Shown here: one piece after another, positions 17,404 to 25,696 of the stretch
Layout of the letters: every line of letters starts with the position of its first letter
Numbering within the stretch: position 1 is the stretch's first letter
Translations under genes and position numbers: made by a program
Assembly: GCA_035317605.1 (NCBI GenBank)
Contig: DATHGT010000134.1
Location: forward strand, 1 to 43,345
Reading direction: 5' to 3'
Source: DATHGT01 sp035317605
Lineage (GTDB): Bacteria; Methylomirabilota; Methylomirabilia; Rokubacteriales; CSP1-6
DNA: 43,345 nucleotides
The notes under the pieces: generated by a model
Told to the model about the DNA's origin: nothing
The model's input: only the letters and a program-made list of their open reading frames with translations
The model's database searches: none

Positions 17404-18339
17404 ATGGGGTGGTCACGGGTAGGTGTCATCCTCCGCCGGCATCACGAGGTGGCCCTGGCGGCGGCGTTCGTGGTCATGGCCTCCTACGAGCTGCTGGAGA
17501 TGCGGGCGCTGGAGCCGGCCCGGACCTCGTGGACGTCCTGGCTCGTCCACGCCGTGCAGGTGGTCGTGATCCTGGCCGCGAGCTATGCCGTGCTCCGGGC
17601 CTGGCGCGGCAAGACGGCCCACGCGGAAGCGATGGCGCGCCTGATGGAACGAGTCGTCGAGGCTCAGGACGAGGAGCGGCGGCGCGTGGCCTACGATCTG
17701 CACGACGGCGTGGCCCAATTGATCGTCAGCGCCAAGCAACACCTCGACACCTGCGCTGACCTGTGGCCGCCCGCCTCCGAGCGGGCGGCGCGGGAGTTGA
17801 GCGTCGGCCTCGAGCGGCTCGATCAGGCCATCGTCGAGACTCGCCGCGTGTTGCTGGCACTCCGCCCCGCCATCGTCGACGACCTGGGTCTCCCGGCGGC
17901 GGCGCGCCAGAGCCTCGAGCAGATCGCCGAGGAGATCGGCTGGGACGTCGGTTTCACCGAGAACCTCGGCGACGCGCGCCTTCCTCCGGCGACCGAGACC
18001 GCCGCGTTTCGGATTCTGCAGGAGGCGCTGACCAACGCGCGCAAGCACGCCGCCGCCCGCCGCGTGGACGTCGAGCTACGTCGCGAGGACGACCGGCTGG
18101 TCCTCGCCGTCCGCGACTCGGGACGCGGCCTGCCCGTCGGCGACGTCACCGGTGGCCGCGGATTGGGTCTGGCGAGCATGAGTGAGCGGGCCCGGCTCGT
18201 CGGCGGCACCTGTACGGTCGTGAGCGAGCCGGGTGCCGGCACGCTGGTTCGGGCGACGTTGCCCCTGCGCTCGAACGACGCGCGACGCCGCGTCGCGAGT
18301 CTCCACGGCGACGCGCGAGGGACGCTGGCGAAGCCATGA
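17404..18339 (+). CDS. Sensor histidine kinase, NarL-partner (HisKA_3) type
   Basis: A 311-residue membrane kinase. Two N-terminal hydrophobic segments (about residues 17-33 and 47-66) leave almost no periplasmic sensor domain, so it may sense a signal in the membrane or cytoplasm. The dimerisation/phosphoacceptor helix has RRRVAYDLHDGVAQLI with His100. The C-terminal ATPase has an N-box-like EALTNARKHAAARRVDVEL and a G-box (VRDSGRGLPVGDVTGGRGLGLAS). The last 4 bases overlap the response regulator start (ATGA at 18336). The pair is divergent from rnj and convergent with a TonB-dependent receptor, which is a possible but unproven target. Confidence 0.93.
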   Translation: MGWSRVGVILRRHHEVALAAAFVVMASYELLEMRALEPARTSWTSWLVHAVQVVVILAASYAVLRAWRGKTAHAEAMARLMERVVEAQDEERRRVAYDLHDGVAQLIVSAKQHLDTCADLWPPASERAARELSVGLERLDQAIVETRRVLLALRPAIVDDLGLPAAARQSLEQIAEEIGWDVGFTENLGDARLPPATETAAFRILQEALTNARKHAAARRVDVELRREDDRLVLAVRDSGRGLPVGDVTGGRGLGLASMSERARLVGGTCTVVSEPGAGTLVRATLPLRSNDARRRVASLHGDARGTLAKP

Positions 18340-18983
18340 CGCTTTCGCCACCGCCGCTGCGCGTGCTCGTCGTCGACGACCACCCGATGGTGCGGGCCGG
18401 GCTGCGCAGCATGTTGACCGGCGACGAGGTCGAGGTCGTCGCCGAGGCCGGCAGCGGTGCCGAGGCGGTGGAGCGCGCGGTCGCGCTCGGCCCCGACCTC
18501 GTCCTGCTCGACGTGGAGCTGCCCGACGTGGACGGCCTGGAAACGCTGACCCGACTCAAGGCCCGCGTGCCCGACACCGCGGTGCTCATGGTCAGCATGC
18601 ACGACGATGCCTCGATCGTCCGCCGCGCGGTCGAGGCGGGAGCGGCGGGCTACGTGCTCAAGGGCATCGGGCGCCGGGAGCTGCTGGCCGCCGTGCGCGC
18701 GGTGCGGGAGGGCGGCTCGGTGCTCGACCCGGCGTTGCTCCGCTCGCTCGCCGCCCCGGCGTCTCGCGACGCCGCCGAACCGGCCGCGGCCGCGCCGCTC
18801 ACCCGCGTCGAGCTCGAGGCGCTGGCGCTGCTGGCGGCCGGACTCACCAATCGCGAGATCGCCGAGCGCTTGCGCTGGAGCGTGGGCACCGTGAAGAAGT
18901 ACGTCCAGCGCATCCTCGAAAAGCTCGATGTCTCCGACCGGACCCAGGCCGCCGTGGTGGCCGTGCGCCGCGGTCTGCTCTGA
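18336..18983 (+). CDS. Response regulator, NarL/LuxR family
   Basis: A 215-residue DNA-binding response regulator. The receiver domain has the acidic pair Asp14-Asp15 (VLVVDDHPMVRAG), phosphoacceptor Asp59 (LVLLDVELPDVDG) and the conserved Lys in GYVLKGIGRRE. The C-terminal LuxR helix-turn-helix is seen in LTNREIAERLRWSVGTVKKY. It begins inside the last codons of the kinase gene, so the two form a standard two-component pair made from one transcript. Its stop is only 13 bases from the stop of the convergent TonB-dependent receptor gene. The regulated genes cannot be read from sequence. Confidence 0.95.
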   Translation: MTLSPPPLRVLVVDDHPMVRAGLRSMLTGDEVEVVAEAGSGAEAVERAVALGPDLVLLDVELPDVDGLETLTRLKARVPDTAVLMVSMHDDASIVRRAVEAGAAGYVLKGIGRRELLAAVRAVREGGSVLDPALLRSLAAPASRDAAEPAAAAPLTRVELEALALLAAGLTNREIAERLRWSVGTVKKYVQRILEKLDVSDRTQAAVVAVRRGLL

Positions 18984-18996
18984 ACGACGGGCGCGG

Positions 18997-21444
18997 TCAG
19001 AACCTGACGCGCACCCCGCCGTAGATGGATCGTGGCGGGCCGAAGACCTCGGTCCGACGATCGGTGAGCGCGATCGGCAGTCCGGCGTTCGCCACGCCCT
19101 GCGGATCGAAGAAGGTCCCGAAGGGCGCGTAGCGCTTGTCGAACAGGTTGTTGACCAGCGCGAAGACCTCGACGTTCCTGGCGATCTGATACGACGTGTG
19201 GACGTTCGCCACCCAGTAGCCCGGCAGCTTGACGTTCTGGTTGGCGTCGTCGCCGACGAAATACTGGCTTCCCACCACCGCCACGTCTCCACCGATCTTC
19301 CAGGCCGGCGTCACCCGGTAGTCGAGTCCGAACTTGCCCTGGTGCGCCGGGATGCCGGGAAGGTGTCTCCCCGGCGCCACCCGGACGTTCCCCTCTTCGT
19401 CGGCGAAGGGGTTGTTCGGCGACGGCAGCGTGCCCGTGAACTGATACGTCGCGTCGAGGAAGCTGTAGCTCGCGTACGCGAGCCAGCGCGGGGACTGGTA
19501 CTGCAGGCTGGTCTCCAGTCCCTGCCGCCGCGTCCTGGGAACGTTCTGAAACACGCCGCGCCCCAGGATGACGCTGGCGACCTGGACGATGTCGTCGTCG
19601 CTGTCGGTTCGAAACAGGCCGAGCTTCCAGTCCAGCCGGCCGTCGGCCACCGGCACGTTCCCGCGGAGCCCGGCCTCGTAGGTCCTCCCGACGACTTGCT
19701 TCAGCGGCGGATCGGCGACGAGGAAACTTTCGATCAGGCACGGCTTGGCCGGATTCGAGCAGCCGTTCTCGAGCGGGGTCGGCACCCGGTTCGATTCCGC
19801 GTAGCCGGCGTAGATCGACACCCCCGGGCGGATCTTGTAGGCGACGCCGACCAGGGGATTGAAGCGGTGGTACGTCGCGTCGCTGTTCAATTCGGGGCTG
19901 GTGCCGAGCTGATCTCTCAGGCTGATCGTGGCGACGTTCAGGCGCCCGCCGAGCGTCGCGGACAGGCGATCGGTGATGTCGAAGGTGTCGAGGGCGTAGA
20001 CGCCGGAGTAGGTATTCGTCGCCGTCACGTCGACGGAGCCGACGCCGACGTCACCGAGCGTGTGAATGATCGAGCCGAGGCCGGGGACTCGCGGGTTCAC
20101 GGTCGTCACCGACAGATCGGGGTTGATGAACCCGAGCATGCTGCGCGCGGTGAACTCGACCGCGCTGCGGTCGAGGCTCGCCCCCACCGTGAAGTAGTTG
20201 CCGTGCCCGAACAGCTCGCCGGTATGGGTGGCCTGCGCCGACACGCCGAACGTCAGGGCCTTCGTTTCCGTCCGGTCGATCGTGCCGTAGGGGATCGGCG
20301 CGCACGTATTGCCCGATCCGGGCGGACACGGAATCGGCTTGCCGTTCTGATCGAGGATGACGAACTGATCGCGAAAGAGGGTCGTCAGGGGACTGGGCCG
20401 CGGGAAGCCGTCATCCTCCAGACACAGGTGATCGCGGAACTGGGGCGACGCGCTGTTGCTGCAGCGCTCGAGCTCGGCCGCGTTGCCGTCGACGTGTGCC
20501 TGCTTGAAGGCGCGGACGTAGACGTTCCCCTGCACCGACCAGCTCTCGCTCGGGGCGTACCGGCCGTTGAGCGCGAGCATGGCCATCTCGTTGTCGGTCG
20601 TCTGGGGATTCGTGTAGATGGCGCGCTCGTCGCGGCCGAGCAGCTGGATGGGCGTCGCCGCCGCCGCCCCGAACGAAGACCTGGCGACGGCGCCGATCAG
20701 ATGAACCTCCGCTCGGTCGTTCCGCCAGCCCAGGTCCAGATAGAGACGCCCGATCTCGGTCGGTGACTGGTCGCGCCAGCCGTCGTCACGGAGTCCCTGG
20801 ACGGCCACGTAGACGGCGACGTCACCCTGCTGAGCCCCGTATTGCAGCCCGCCGCCGACGCGTCCGAAGGAGCCGCCCATCACGTCGGCTTCGAACCCGT
20901 GATAGTCGAACCCGTTCTTCATCTGGAGGCTGATCGCTCCGCCGAGGGCGTTGAGGCCGAACACGGGGTTGCTCGACCAGACGTCGACGCGTTGAATGGC
21001 GTTGGTCGGAACGAGGTCCCAGTTGACGGTGTCGCCGAAGGCTTCGTTGATCCGGATCCCGTTCATATAGACGGCGAGGCCTTGCGGCCGGCCCTGGAGC
21101 GGCGAGGCGGCAAAGCCGCGGTACCGAATCTCCTGCTGAGCGCTGTTGCCGTGCGGGTCGGACAGCGAAAGACCGGGAATGCGCTGGAAGAGCGCGTCGG
21201 TCAGGTTCGGTGATTCCAGACGTGACACGTCGTCGGCCGACAGCGATTGCGTCGTCGCCGGGATCTTGTCGCGATCGATCCCGACGCCTCCCGCCGCGAG
21301 CGGGGAGGGAGCGATGACCATGACGGGGGGAAGCCTCACGACGTCCTCGGGAGGCGTCGGGGTGATGAGCCCCTGCGCGCTCGCGAGAGCCACCAGCGCG
21401 AGGACCGAGCACGCGGCGAACGCGGTGAGGAACGGGGATCGCAT
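18997..21444 (-). CDS. TonB-dependent outer-membrane receptor
   Basis: About 815 residues from the chosen ATG at 21444, which is followed directly by a signal peptide (MRSPFLTAFAACSVLALVAL, cut near ASAQG). An upstream ATG at 21525 would bury the signal behind 27 residues and is less likely. The plug domain is clear: DALFQRIPGLSLSDPHGNSA, EIRYRGFAASPLQGRPQGLA, YMNGIRINEAFGDTVNWDL and the NPVFGLNALGGAISLQ segment. The barrel follows, ending in VYGGVRVRF with terminal Phe and the usual NLFDKRYAPFGTFFDP motif near the end. The substrate is unknown. No siderophore or cobalamin genes are adjacent. A two-component pair ends just beyond its 3' end. Confidence 0.93.
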   Translation of the reverse strand: MRSPFLTAFAACSVLALVALASAQGLITPTPPEDVVRLPPVMVIAPSPLAAGGVGIDRDKIPATTQSLSADDVSRLESPNLTDALFQRIPGLSLSDPHGNSAQQEIRYRGFAASPLQGRPQGLAVYMNGIRINEAFGDTVNWDLVPTNAIQRVDVWSSNPVFGLNALGGAISLQMKNGFDYHGFEADVMGGSFGRVGGGLQYGAQQGDVAVYVAVQGLRDDGWRDQSPTEIGRLYLDLGWRNDRAEVHLIGAVARSSFGAAAATPIQLLGRDERAIYTNPQTTDNEMAMLALNGRYAPSESWSVQGNVYVRAFKQAHVDGNAAELERCSNSASPQFRDHLCLEDDGFPRPSPLTTLFRDQFVILDQNGKPIPCPPGSGNTCAPIPYGTIDRTETKALTFGVSAQATHTGELFGHGNYFTVGASLDRSAVEFTARSMLGFINPDLSVTTVNPRVPGLGSIIHTLGDVGVGSVDVTATNTYSGVYALDTFDITDRLSATLGGRLNVATISLRDQLGTSPELNSDATYHRFNPLVGVAYKIRPGVSIYAGYAESNRVPTPLENGCSNPAKPCLIESFLVADPPLKQVVGRTYEAGLRGNVPVADGRLDWKLGLFRTDSDDDIVQVASVILGRGVFQNVPRTRRQGLETSLQYQSPRWLAYASYSFLDATYQFTGTLPSPNNPFADEEGNVRVAPGRHLPGIPAHQGKFGLDYRVTPAWKIGGDVAVVGSQYFVGDDANQNVKLPGYWVANVHTSYQIARNVEVFALVNNLFDKRYAPFGTFFDPQGVANAGLPIALTDRRTEVFGPPRSIYGGVRVRF

Positions 21445-21565
21445 CGACGTCGGAACGCCGCGGCGTCCGGCGTCGTGCGATTGATACTCCAACAACCGCG
21501 CCGCCGGCAATTGCCACGTGGCCACGAATCGCGGTGGCCGGGTGGCTACGCGTGCGCGCCGATCC

Positions 21566-22357
21566 TCAGGAGAGCCGACGAGTCAGCTCGGCGAACTCCG
21601 CGATCGCCAACGTCTCCGCCCGTCGAGAGGGATCAATCCCTGCGGACTCGGCCGCCTCGCGAAGAACGTCCGCGGGTCGACCCAGTCCCGCGGCCAGCGC
21701 GTTGGCGAGCGTCTTGCGCCGCTGGGCGAACGCCGCCCTGACCACCACGTGAAAGCGGCGCTCGTCGGCGATGGGGATCCGCGGCGACGGGAGGACGTCC
21801 AGACGGATCACCGCCGACTCCACCTTGGGCGGCGGGCGGAAGGCTTCCGGCGGCACCCGCAGAGCCAGCGTCACGTCGCAGTAGAGCTGGGTCAGCACCG
21901 AGAGGCTGCCGTAGACACGGCTGCCCGGGGCCGCCGCCACACGCTCGGCGACCTCGCGCTGGAGCATGAGCGCCATCGTATCGATGGCGGTGCGGGCGGC
22001 GACCAGCGCCATGAGGATCGGCTTGCCGACGCTGTACGGGAGATTGCCGACGATCACGACGCGCCCACCCGGCGGCGCCACCAGGGTCCCGTAGTCCCAG
22101 CCCCGCGCATCCGCCTCGACGACCTCCACGCCGGGAGCGTGCGGACGCAACCGCGCCGCGAGCTCGGGATCGACCTCGAGCGCGATCACCCTTCCGGCCC
22201 GCCGCGCCAGCTCGCCCGTGAGGGCACCGTCTCCGGGGCCGATCTCGACGACGAGATCGTCGCGGGTCGGCGCCACGAGATCGACGATGGCCCGCGCGAT
22301 CCCGAAATCACGCAGGAAGTGCTGACCGAGCGCGCGACGCCGGCTCCCCGCCGCCAC
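21566..22357 (-). CDS. rsmA: 16S rRNA dimethyladenosine methyltransferase RsmA (KsgA)
   Basis: A 263-residue SAM-dependent enzyme that dimethylates two adjacent adenosines in the 3' hairpin of 16S rRNA during 30S maturation. Family motifs are the N-terminal ALGQHFLRDFGIARAIVDL, the SAM loop VVEIGPGDGALTGELARRA, ALEVDPEL, and the catalytic motif as VGNLPYSVGKPIL (NLPYS where NLPYN is more common). PPPKVESAVIRL and FAQRRKTLANAL follow near the C-terminus. The start is GTG at 22357, 48 bases after the coaE stop. It is the last gene of the long minus-strand cluster and is followed by the TonB-dependent receptor about 120 bases on. Confidence 0.96.
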   Translation of the reverse strand: MAAGSRRRALGQHFLRDFGIARAIVDLVAPTRDDLVVEIGPGDGALTGELARRAGRVIALEVDPELAARLRPHAPGVEVVEADARGWDYGTLVAPPGGRVVIVGNLPYSVGKPILMALVAARTAIDTMALMLQREVAERVAAAPGSRVYGSLSVLTQLYCDVTLALRVPPEAFRPPPKVESAVIRLDVLPSPRIPIADERRFHVVVRAAFAQRRKTLANALAAGLGRPADVLREAAESAGIDPSRRAETLAIAEFAELTRRLS

Positions 22358-22405
22358 GTCAACGCGCCCGACGAACGCGAACGCCTCCGACGGCGACGAC
22401 GTCGA

Positions 22406-23041
22406 TCATGCCTCTCGCGCGGCGAGCTCGGCGAGGAGCGCCTGGTAGACGCGTCCGGTCGCCGCCTCGGTGGCGGTGGGCACGCCGGAGTTGTCGATGA
22501 CGTGGTCGGCGAGCTTGGCCTTTTCGGCGAGCGGAATCTGGCTCCTGATCTTGCGGAGGGCTTCGTCGCGGTCGATACCGTCGCGGGCCATGAGGCGGGC
22601 GATCTGCGTCGGCTCGTCCGTGATCACGACCACGAGGCGGTCCATCATGAGGTGGCTGCCGCTCTCGATCAGCACGGCGGCGTCGTAGAAGGCGAGGCCG
22701 CGGAAGTGCTCGGCCGTGAGCTCGTCGATCCGTCGCAAGAGGCGCTCGCGCATGCGCGGATGCGTCATCGCCTCGAGCGTGCGACGGCGGTCGGGGTCGG
22801 CGAAGACGATGGCGCCGAGCGCCTTGCGGTCGAGGCGCCCGCCGGGACCGAGCACTCCGGCGCCGAACTCGGCGGCGATCTCGGCCAGCGCGGGCTCGCC
22901 CGGCTCCACCACGTCGCGGGCCAGCACGTCGGCGTCGATGATGACCGCGCCGAGCGCGCGGAGCATCGCGTCCACCGTGCTCTTGCCGGTCGCGATGCCC
23001 CCGGTGAGCCCCACGAGCAGGAAGGGGCGGGGCGGGGTCAC
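22406..23041 (-). CDS. coaE: Dephospho-CoA kinase
   Basis: A 211-residue enzyme that phosphorylates the 3' hydroxyl of dephospho-CoA, the last step of CoA synthesis. It has the P-loop VGLTGGIATGKSTV (residues 10-23), DADVLARDVVEPGEPAL, LDRKALGAIVF, THPRMRERL and DHVIDNSG near the end. The open frame extends far upstream only as a shadow of polA. The real start is GTG at 23041, whose GTGA overlaps the polA stop (23038-23040) by 4 bases. Translation is therefore probably coupled to polA. The pairing of polA with coaE is common in bacteria. Confidence 0.96.
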   Translation of the reverse strand: MTPPRPFLLVGLTGGIATGKSTVDAMLRALGAVIIDADVLARDVVEPGEPALAEIAAEFGAGVLGPGGRLDRKALGAIVFADPDRRRTLEAMTHPRMRERLLRRIDELTAEHFRGLAFYDAAVLIESGSHLMMDRLVVVITDEPTQIARLMARDGIDRDEALRKIRSQIPLAEKAKLADHVIDNSGVPTATEAATGRVYQALLAELAAREA

Positions 23042-25608
23042 ACCTCCGACCAGTCCTTGCCGGACTTGACGTCGACGACCACGGGCACGCACAAGGGCAG
23101 CGCGTCGGCCATGATCTCGCGGGCCAGCGCCTCCACCACGGTGACTTCCTCCGGCGGCGCCTCGAACAACAGCTCGTCGTGGACCTGGAGCAGCATGCGC
23201 GCGCGCAGTCCGCGCGCCCTGAGCGCCTCGTGGACGCGGACCATCGCGATCTTGATCATGTCGCTCGCCGTCCCCTGCACCGGCGCGTTCATGGCCATGC
23301 GCTCGGCGGCGTTGCGGGCGACCGGGTTGTTGGAGCGCAGGTCCGGCAGGTAGCGGCGGCGCCCCAGCAGCGTGGTCACGTGTCCGCGCTCCCGGCCCTC
23401 GGCCAGCGTCCTGTCGATGAACGCGCGCACCAGCGGGTGCGCCGCGAAGTACGCGTTGATGTAGCGCTGCGCTTCCTTCTGGTCGATCTTGGTGGCTTGC
23501 GAGAGCCCGAACGCCGACACGCCGTAGAGGATGGCGTAGTTCGCGCTCTTGGCGATGGTGCGCTGGAGCGAGGTGACGGCCTCCGGCGCGACCTTGAACA
23601 CCTCGCACGCGGTGCGGGTGTGGATGTCCTCCCCGCGCTGGAACGATTCGATGATCCCGGGCTCGCCGGAGAGATGCGCGAGGATGCGCAGCTCGATCTG
23701 TGAGTAGTCGGCGGCCACGAAGCGCCACCCCTCCTCGGGGATGAACGCGGCGCGGATGCGCCGGCCCAGCTCGGTGCGGATGGGGATGTTCATGAGGTTC
23801 GGATCCTGCGAGCTGAGCCGTCCCGTCGCCGCCACCAGCTGGTTGAAGGTGGTGTGGATGCGCCCGGTCGCCGGATTCACGAGCACGGGCAGCGCGTCGG
23901 CGTAGGTGCCCTTGAGCTTGGCCAGCGTCCGGTGCTCGAGGACTTTTCCCGGCAGCGGATGGCCGACGGCCAGCTCGGTGAGAACGTCGGCGTCGGTGGA
24001 GTAGCCGGTCTTCGTCCGCCGCATGGCCGGCAGCTTGAGCTTCTCGAACAGGATCGTGGCCAGCTGCTTGGGCGACGCGATCGTGAATTCCTCGCCGGCC
24101 AGGGTCCAGATCTCGCGGGTGAGATTGTCGAGCTGGCGTTCCAGCTCTTTGCCGAAGGCCTCGAGCCGGCCGGGGTCCACGCGAATGCCGTGACGCTCCA
24201 TGAGGGCCAGCACCGGGATCAGTGGACGCTCGATCTCGTCGTAGATCCGCTTCAGCTCGACCGCGCTCAGCTCGGCGGAGGCGTGCTCCCAGAAGCGCGC
24301 GAGCCACCGCGCCCGCTCGCCAAGCTTGTCCCCCGCGGCAGCCGGCGGCTCACCGGCGGCCAGCGACGGCGGACACTCGGCGAACGCGTCCATGCAGACC
24401 TCGTCGAGCTTGTAGGTCAGTCGCGCCGGATTGAGCAGATAGGCCGCCACCGCCGTGTCGTCGGTGACCGGCAGCGCGACGCCTCGCTCCAGCGACCACT
24501 CGATCAGCGGCTTGGCGTCGTGAACGATCAGCGGGTGACCGCCGACATCCAACGGCGTGTCGCCGGTCGCCATCCACGCCGCGCCCGCCGCGGGATGGAA
24601 GAGCCCGACGGCATCCACGCGCGGCGTCGGGGGCTGGTGCTCGCCCGTCCAGTCGACGGCCAGCGGAGCGCCGGAGGGAATCGTCGCCAGATACGCGGCC
24701 AGCGCGGGGGCATCGGTGAGCGCCTGCACGGGCTCGGTCGAAGCCGTCGGCGTCGGCGCCGGCAGCTCCTTGATCAGCCGGACGAACTCCATCTCCATCC
24801 AGAGCGCGCGCAGCTTGGGCCAGTCCGGCTCGAGGCGGCGGGACGTCTCGAGGTCGAAGGGCAGGTCCATGCCGGGCCGCAGCACGGCCAGCTCGCGCGA
24901 GAGCAGCGCGTCCTTGCGACCGGCGGCCAGCGTCTCCCGGAGCTTGCCGGCCACCAGCGTGAGGTTCTCGTAGAGCTTCTCCACCCCGCCGAACTGGTTG
25001 ACGAGCTTGACCGCGGTCTTCTCGCCGACGCCGTGGACGCCGGGGATGTTGTCGATCGCATCGCCCATGAGGGCCAGCACGTCGGCGATCTGCGCCGGCT
25101 CCACGCCCCAGCGCTCGCGCACCTTCGCCTCGTCGTAGACCACGCGCTCGCCGGTGCGCCCGAGCACGCTGAGCACGCGCACGCGCGGGCCGACGAGCTG
25201 GAGCATGTCCTTGTCGCCGGTGACGATGACGACGTCCTGGCCGGCGGCGAGCGCGCGATCGACGAGCGTGGCGATCACGTCGTCGGCCTCGTAGCCGGGC
25301 ACTTCCACGACCGGCGTGCGCAGCGCTTCGAAGAGGCGACGCACGTAGGGGATCTGTCGCGACAGGTCGTCGGGCATCGAGCTGCGCGTGGCCTTGTAGT
25401 CCGCGTACAGCTTGTCGCGGAAGGTGCCCCCCGGCGCGTCCCAGGCGATGGTCAGGTAGTCTGGCTTCTCCTCGCGGATCAGCTTCCACAGCATGGTGCT
25501 GAGGATCAGCACGGCGTGGCTGGGGACGCCCTTGGACGTCGAGAGATAGCCGACCGCGTGGTACGCGCGAAACACGTGCGACATCCCGTCGACGACGTAG
25601 AAGCTCAC
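23038..25608 (-). CDS. polA: DNA polymerase I (proofreading domain degenerate)
   Basis: An 856-residue repair and Okazaki-fragment polymerase. The 5'-3' exonuclease domain occupies about residues 1-285 (YEADDVIATLVDRAL, VTGDKDMLQLVGPRV, MGDAIDNIPGVHGVGEKTA). The 3'-5' exonuclease fold at about 300-450 has lost its metal ligands: LAVDWTGEHQPP replaces the D-x-E motif, VHDAKPLIEW lacks the usual Asn, and the D-A-D motif is absent, so it should not proofread. The polymerase domain has motif A VAADYSQIELRILAHL, the O-helix RTIAKSANYAILYGVSAFGL and motif C QVHDELLFEAP. The O-helix carries Tyr691 where E. coli has Phe762. The start is GTG 25608 with GAGGAG 5 bases before it. Confidence 0.97.
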   Translation of the reverse strand: MSFYVVDGMSHVFRAYHAVGYLSTSKGVPSHAVLILSTMLWKLIREEKPDYLTIAWDAPGGTFRDKLYADYKATRSSMPDDLSRQIPYVRRLFEALRTPVVEVPGYEADDVIATLVDRALAAGQDVVIVTGDKDMLQLVGPRVRVLSVLGRTGERVVYDEAKVRERWGVEPAQIADVLALMGDAIDNIPGVHGVGEKTAVKLVNQFGGVEKLYENLTLVAGKLRETLAAGRKDALLSRELAVLRPGMDLPFDLETSRRLEPDWPKLRALWMEMEFVRLIKELPAPTPTASTEPVQALTDAPALAAYLATIPSGAPLAVDWTGEHQPPTPRVDAVGLFHPAAGAAWMATGDTPLDVGGHPLIVHDAKPLIEWSLERGVALPVTDDTAVAAYLLNPARLTYKLDEVCMDAFAECPPSLAAGEPPAAAGDKLGERARWLARFWEHASAELSAVELKRIYDEIERPLIPVLALMERHGIRVDPGRLEAFGKELERQLDNLTREIWTLAGEEFTIASPKQLATILFEKLKLPAMRRTKTGYSTDADVLTELAVGHPLPGKVLEHRTLAKLKGTYADALPVLVNPATGRIHTTFNQLVAATGRLSSQDPNLMNIPIRTELGRRIRAAFIPEEGWRFVAADYSQIELRILAHLSGEPGIIESFQRGEDIHTRTACEVFKVAPEAVTSLQRTIAKSANYAILYGVSAFGLSQATKIDQKEAQRYINAYFAAHPLVRAFIDRTLAEGRERGHVTTLLGRRRYLPDLRSNNPVARNAAERMAMNAPVQGTASDMIKIAMVRVHEALRARGLRARMLLQVHDELLFEAPPEEVTVVEALAREIMADALPLCVPVVVDVKSGKDWSEV
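25595..25607. repeat. 13-bp direct repeat, polA-start copy
   Basis: ACGTAGAAGCTCA on the plus strand encodes the polA start region on the minus strand. It matches ACATAGAAGCTCA at 25684-25696 at 12 of 13 positions. The pair brackets the palindromic element and looks like a target duplication. Confidence 0.6.
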
Positions 25609-25637
25609 GCCATCTCCTCAGAGTCGATCTCGATCAT

Positions 25638-25686
25638 TGAAGGGCTCGGCTCGCCGCCCGAGCGCGGCTCACCTCGCACGGCCACA
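25638..25686 (-). repeat. 49-bp dispersed palindromic element, copy 1 (glnE-polA gap)
   Basis: It matches 42614-42662 at 47 of 49 bases. It includes an inverted repeat (GCTCGG and CCGAGC around a short loop). On the minus strand it can be read as the peptide VAVRGEPRSGGEPSPS, in frame with a short ORF that ends on a TGA overlapping the polA GTG (GTGA). It occupies most of the 85-base gap between two genes of a cluster whose other junctions mostly overlap. Confidence 0.75.
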
Positions 25687-25696
25687 TAGAAGCTCA
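25684..25696. repeat. 13-bp direct repeat, glnE-stop copy
   Basis: ACATAGAAGCTCA on the plus strand. On the minus strand it begins with the glnE stop and reads TGAGCTTCTATGT, mirroring the first codons of polA. It is the partner of 25595-25607. Confidence 0.6.

Noticed and set aside
19788..19798. GGTTCGATTCC, resembling a tRNA T-arm
   Set aside because: It lies inside the TonB-dependent receptor coding sequence, with no cloverleaf or acceptor stem around it.
22406..24307. An apparent CoaE with a 420-residue N-terminal extension
   Set aside because: The extension is polA read in another frame. The GTG at 23041 restores a standard CoaE.
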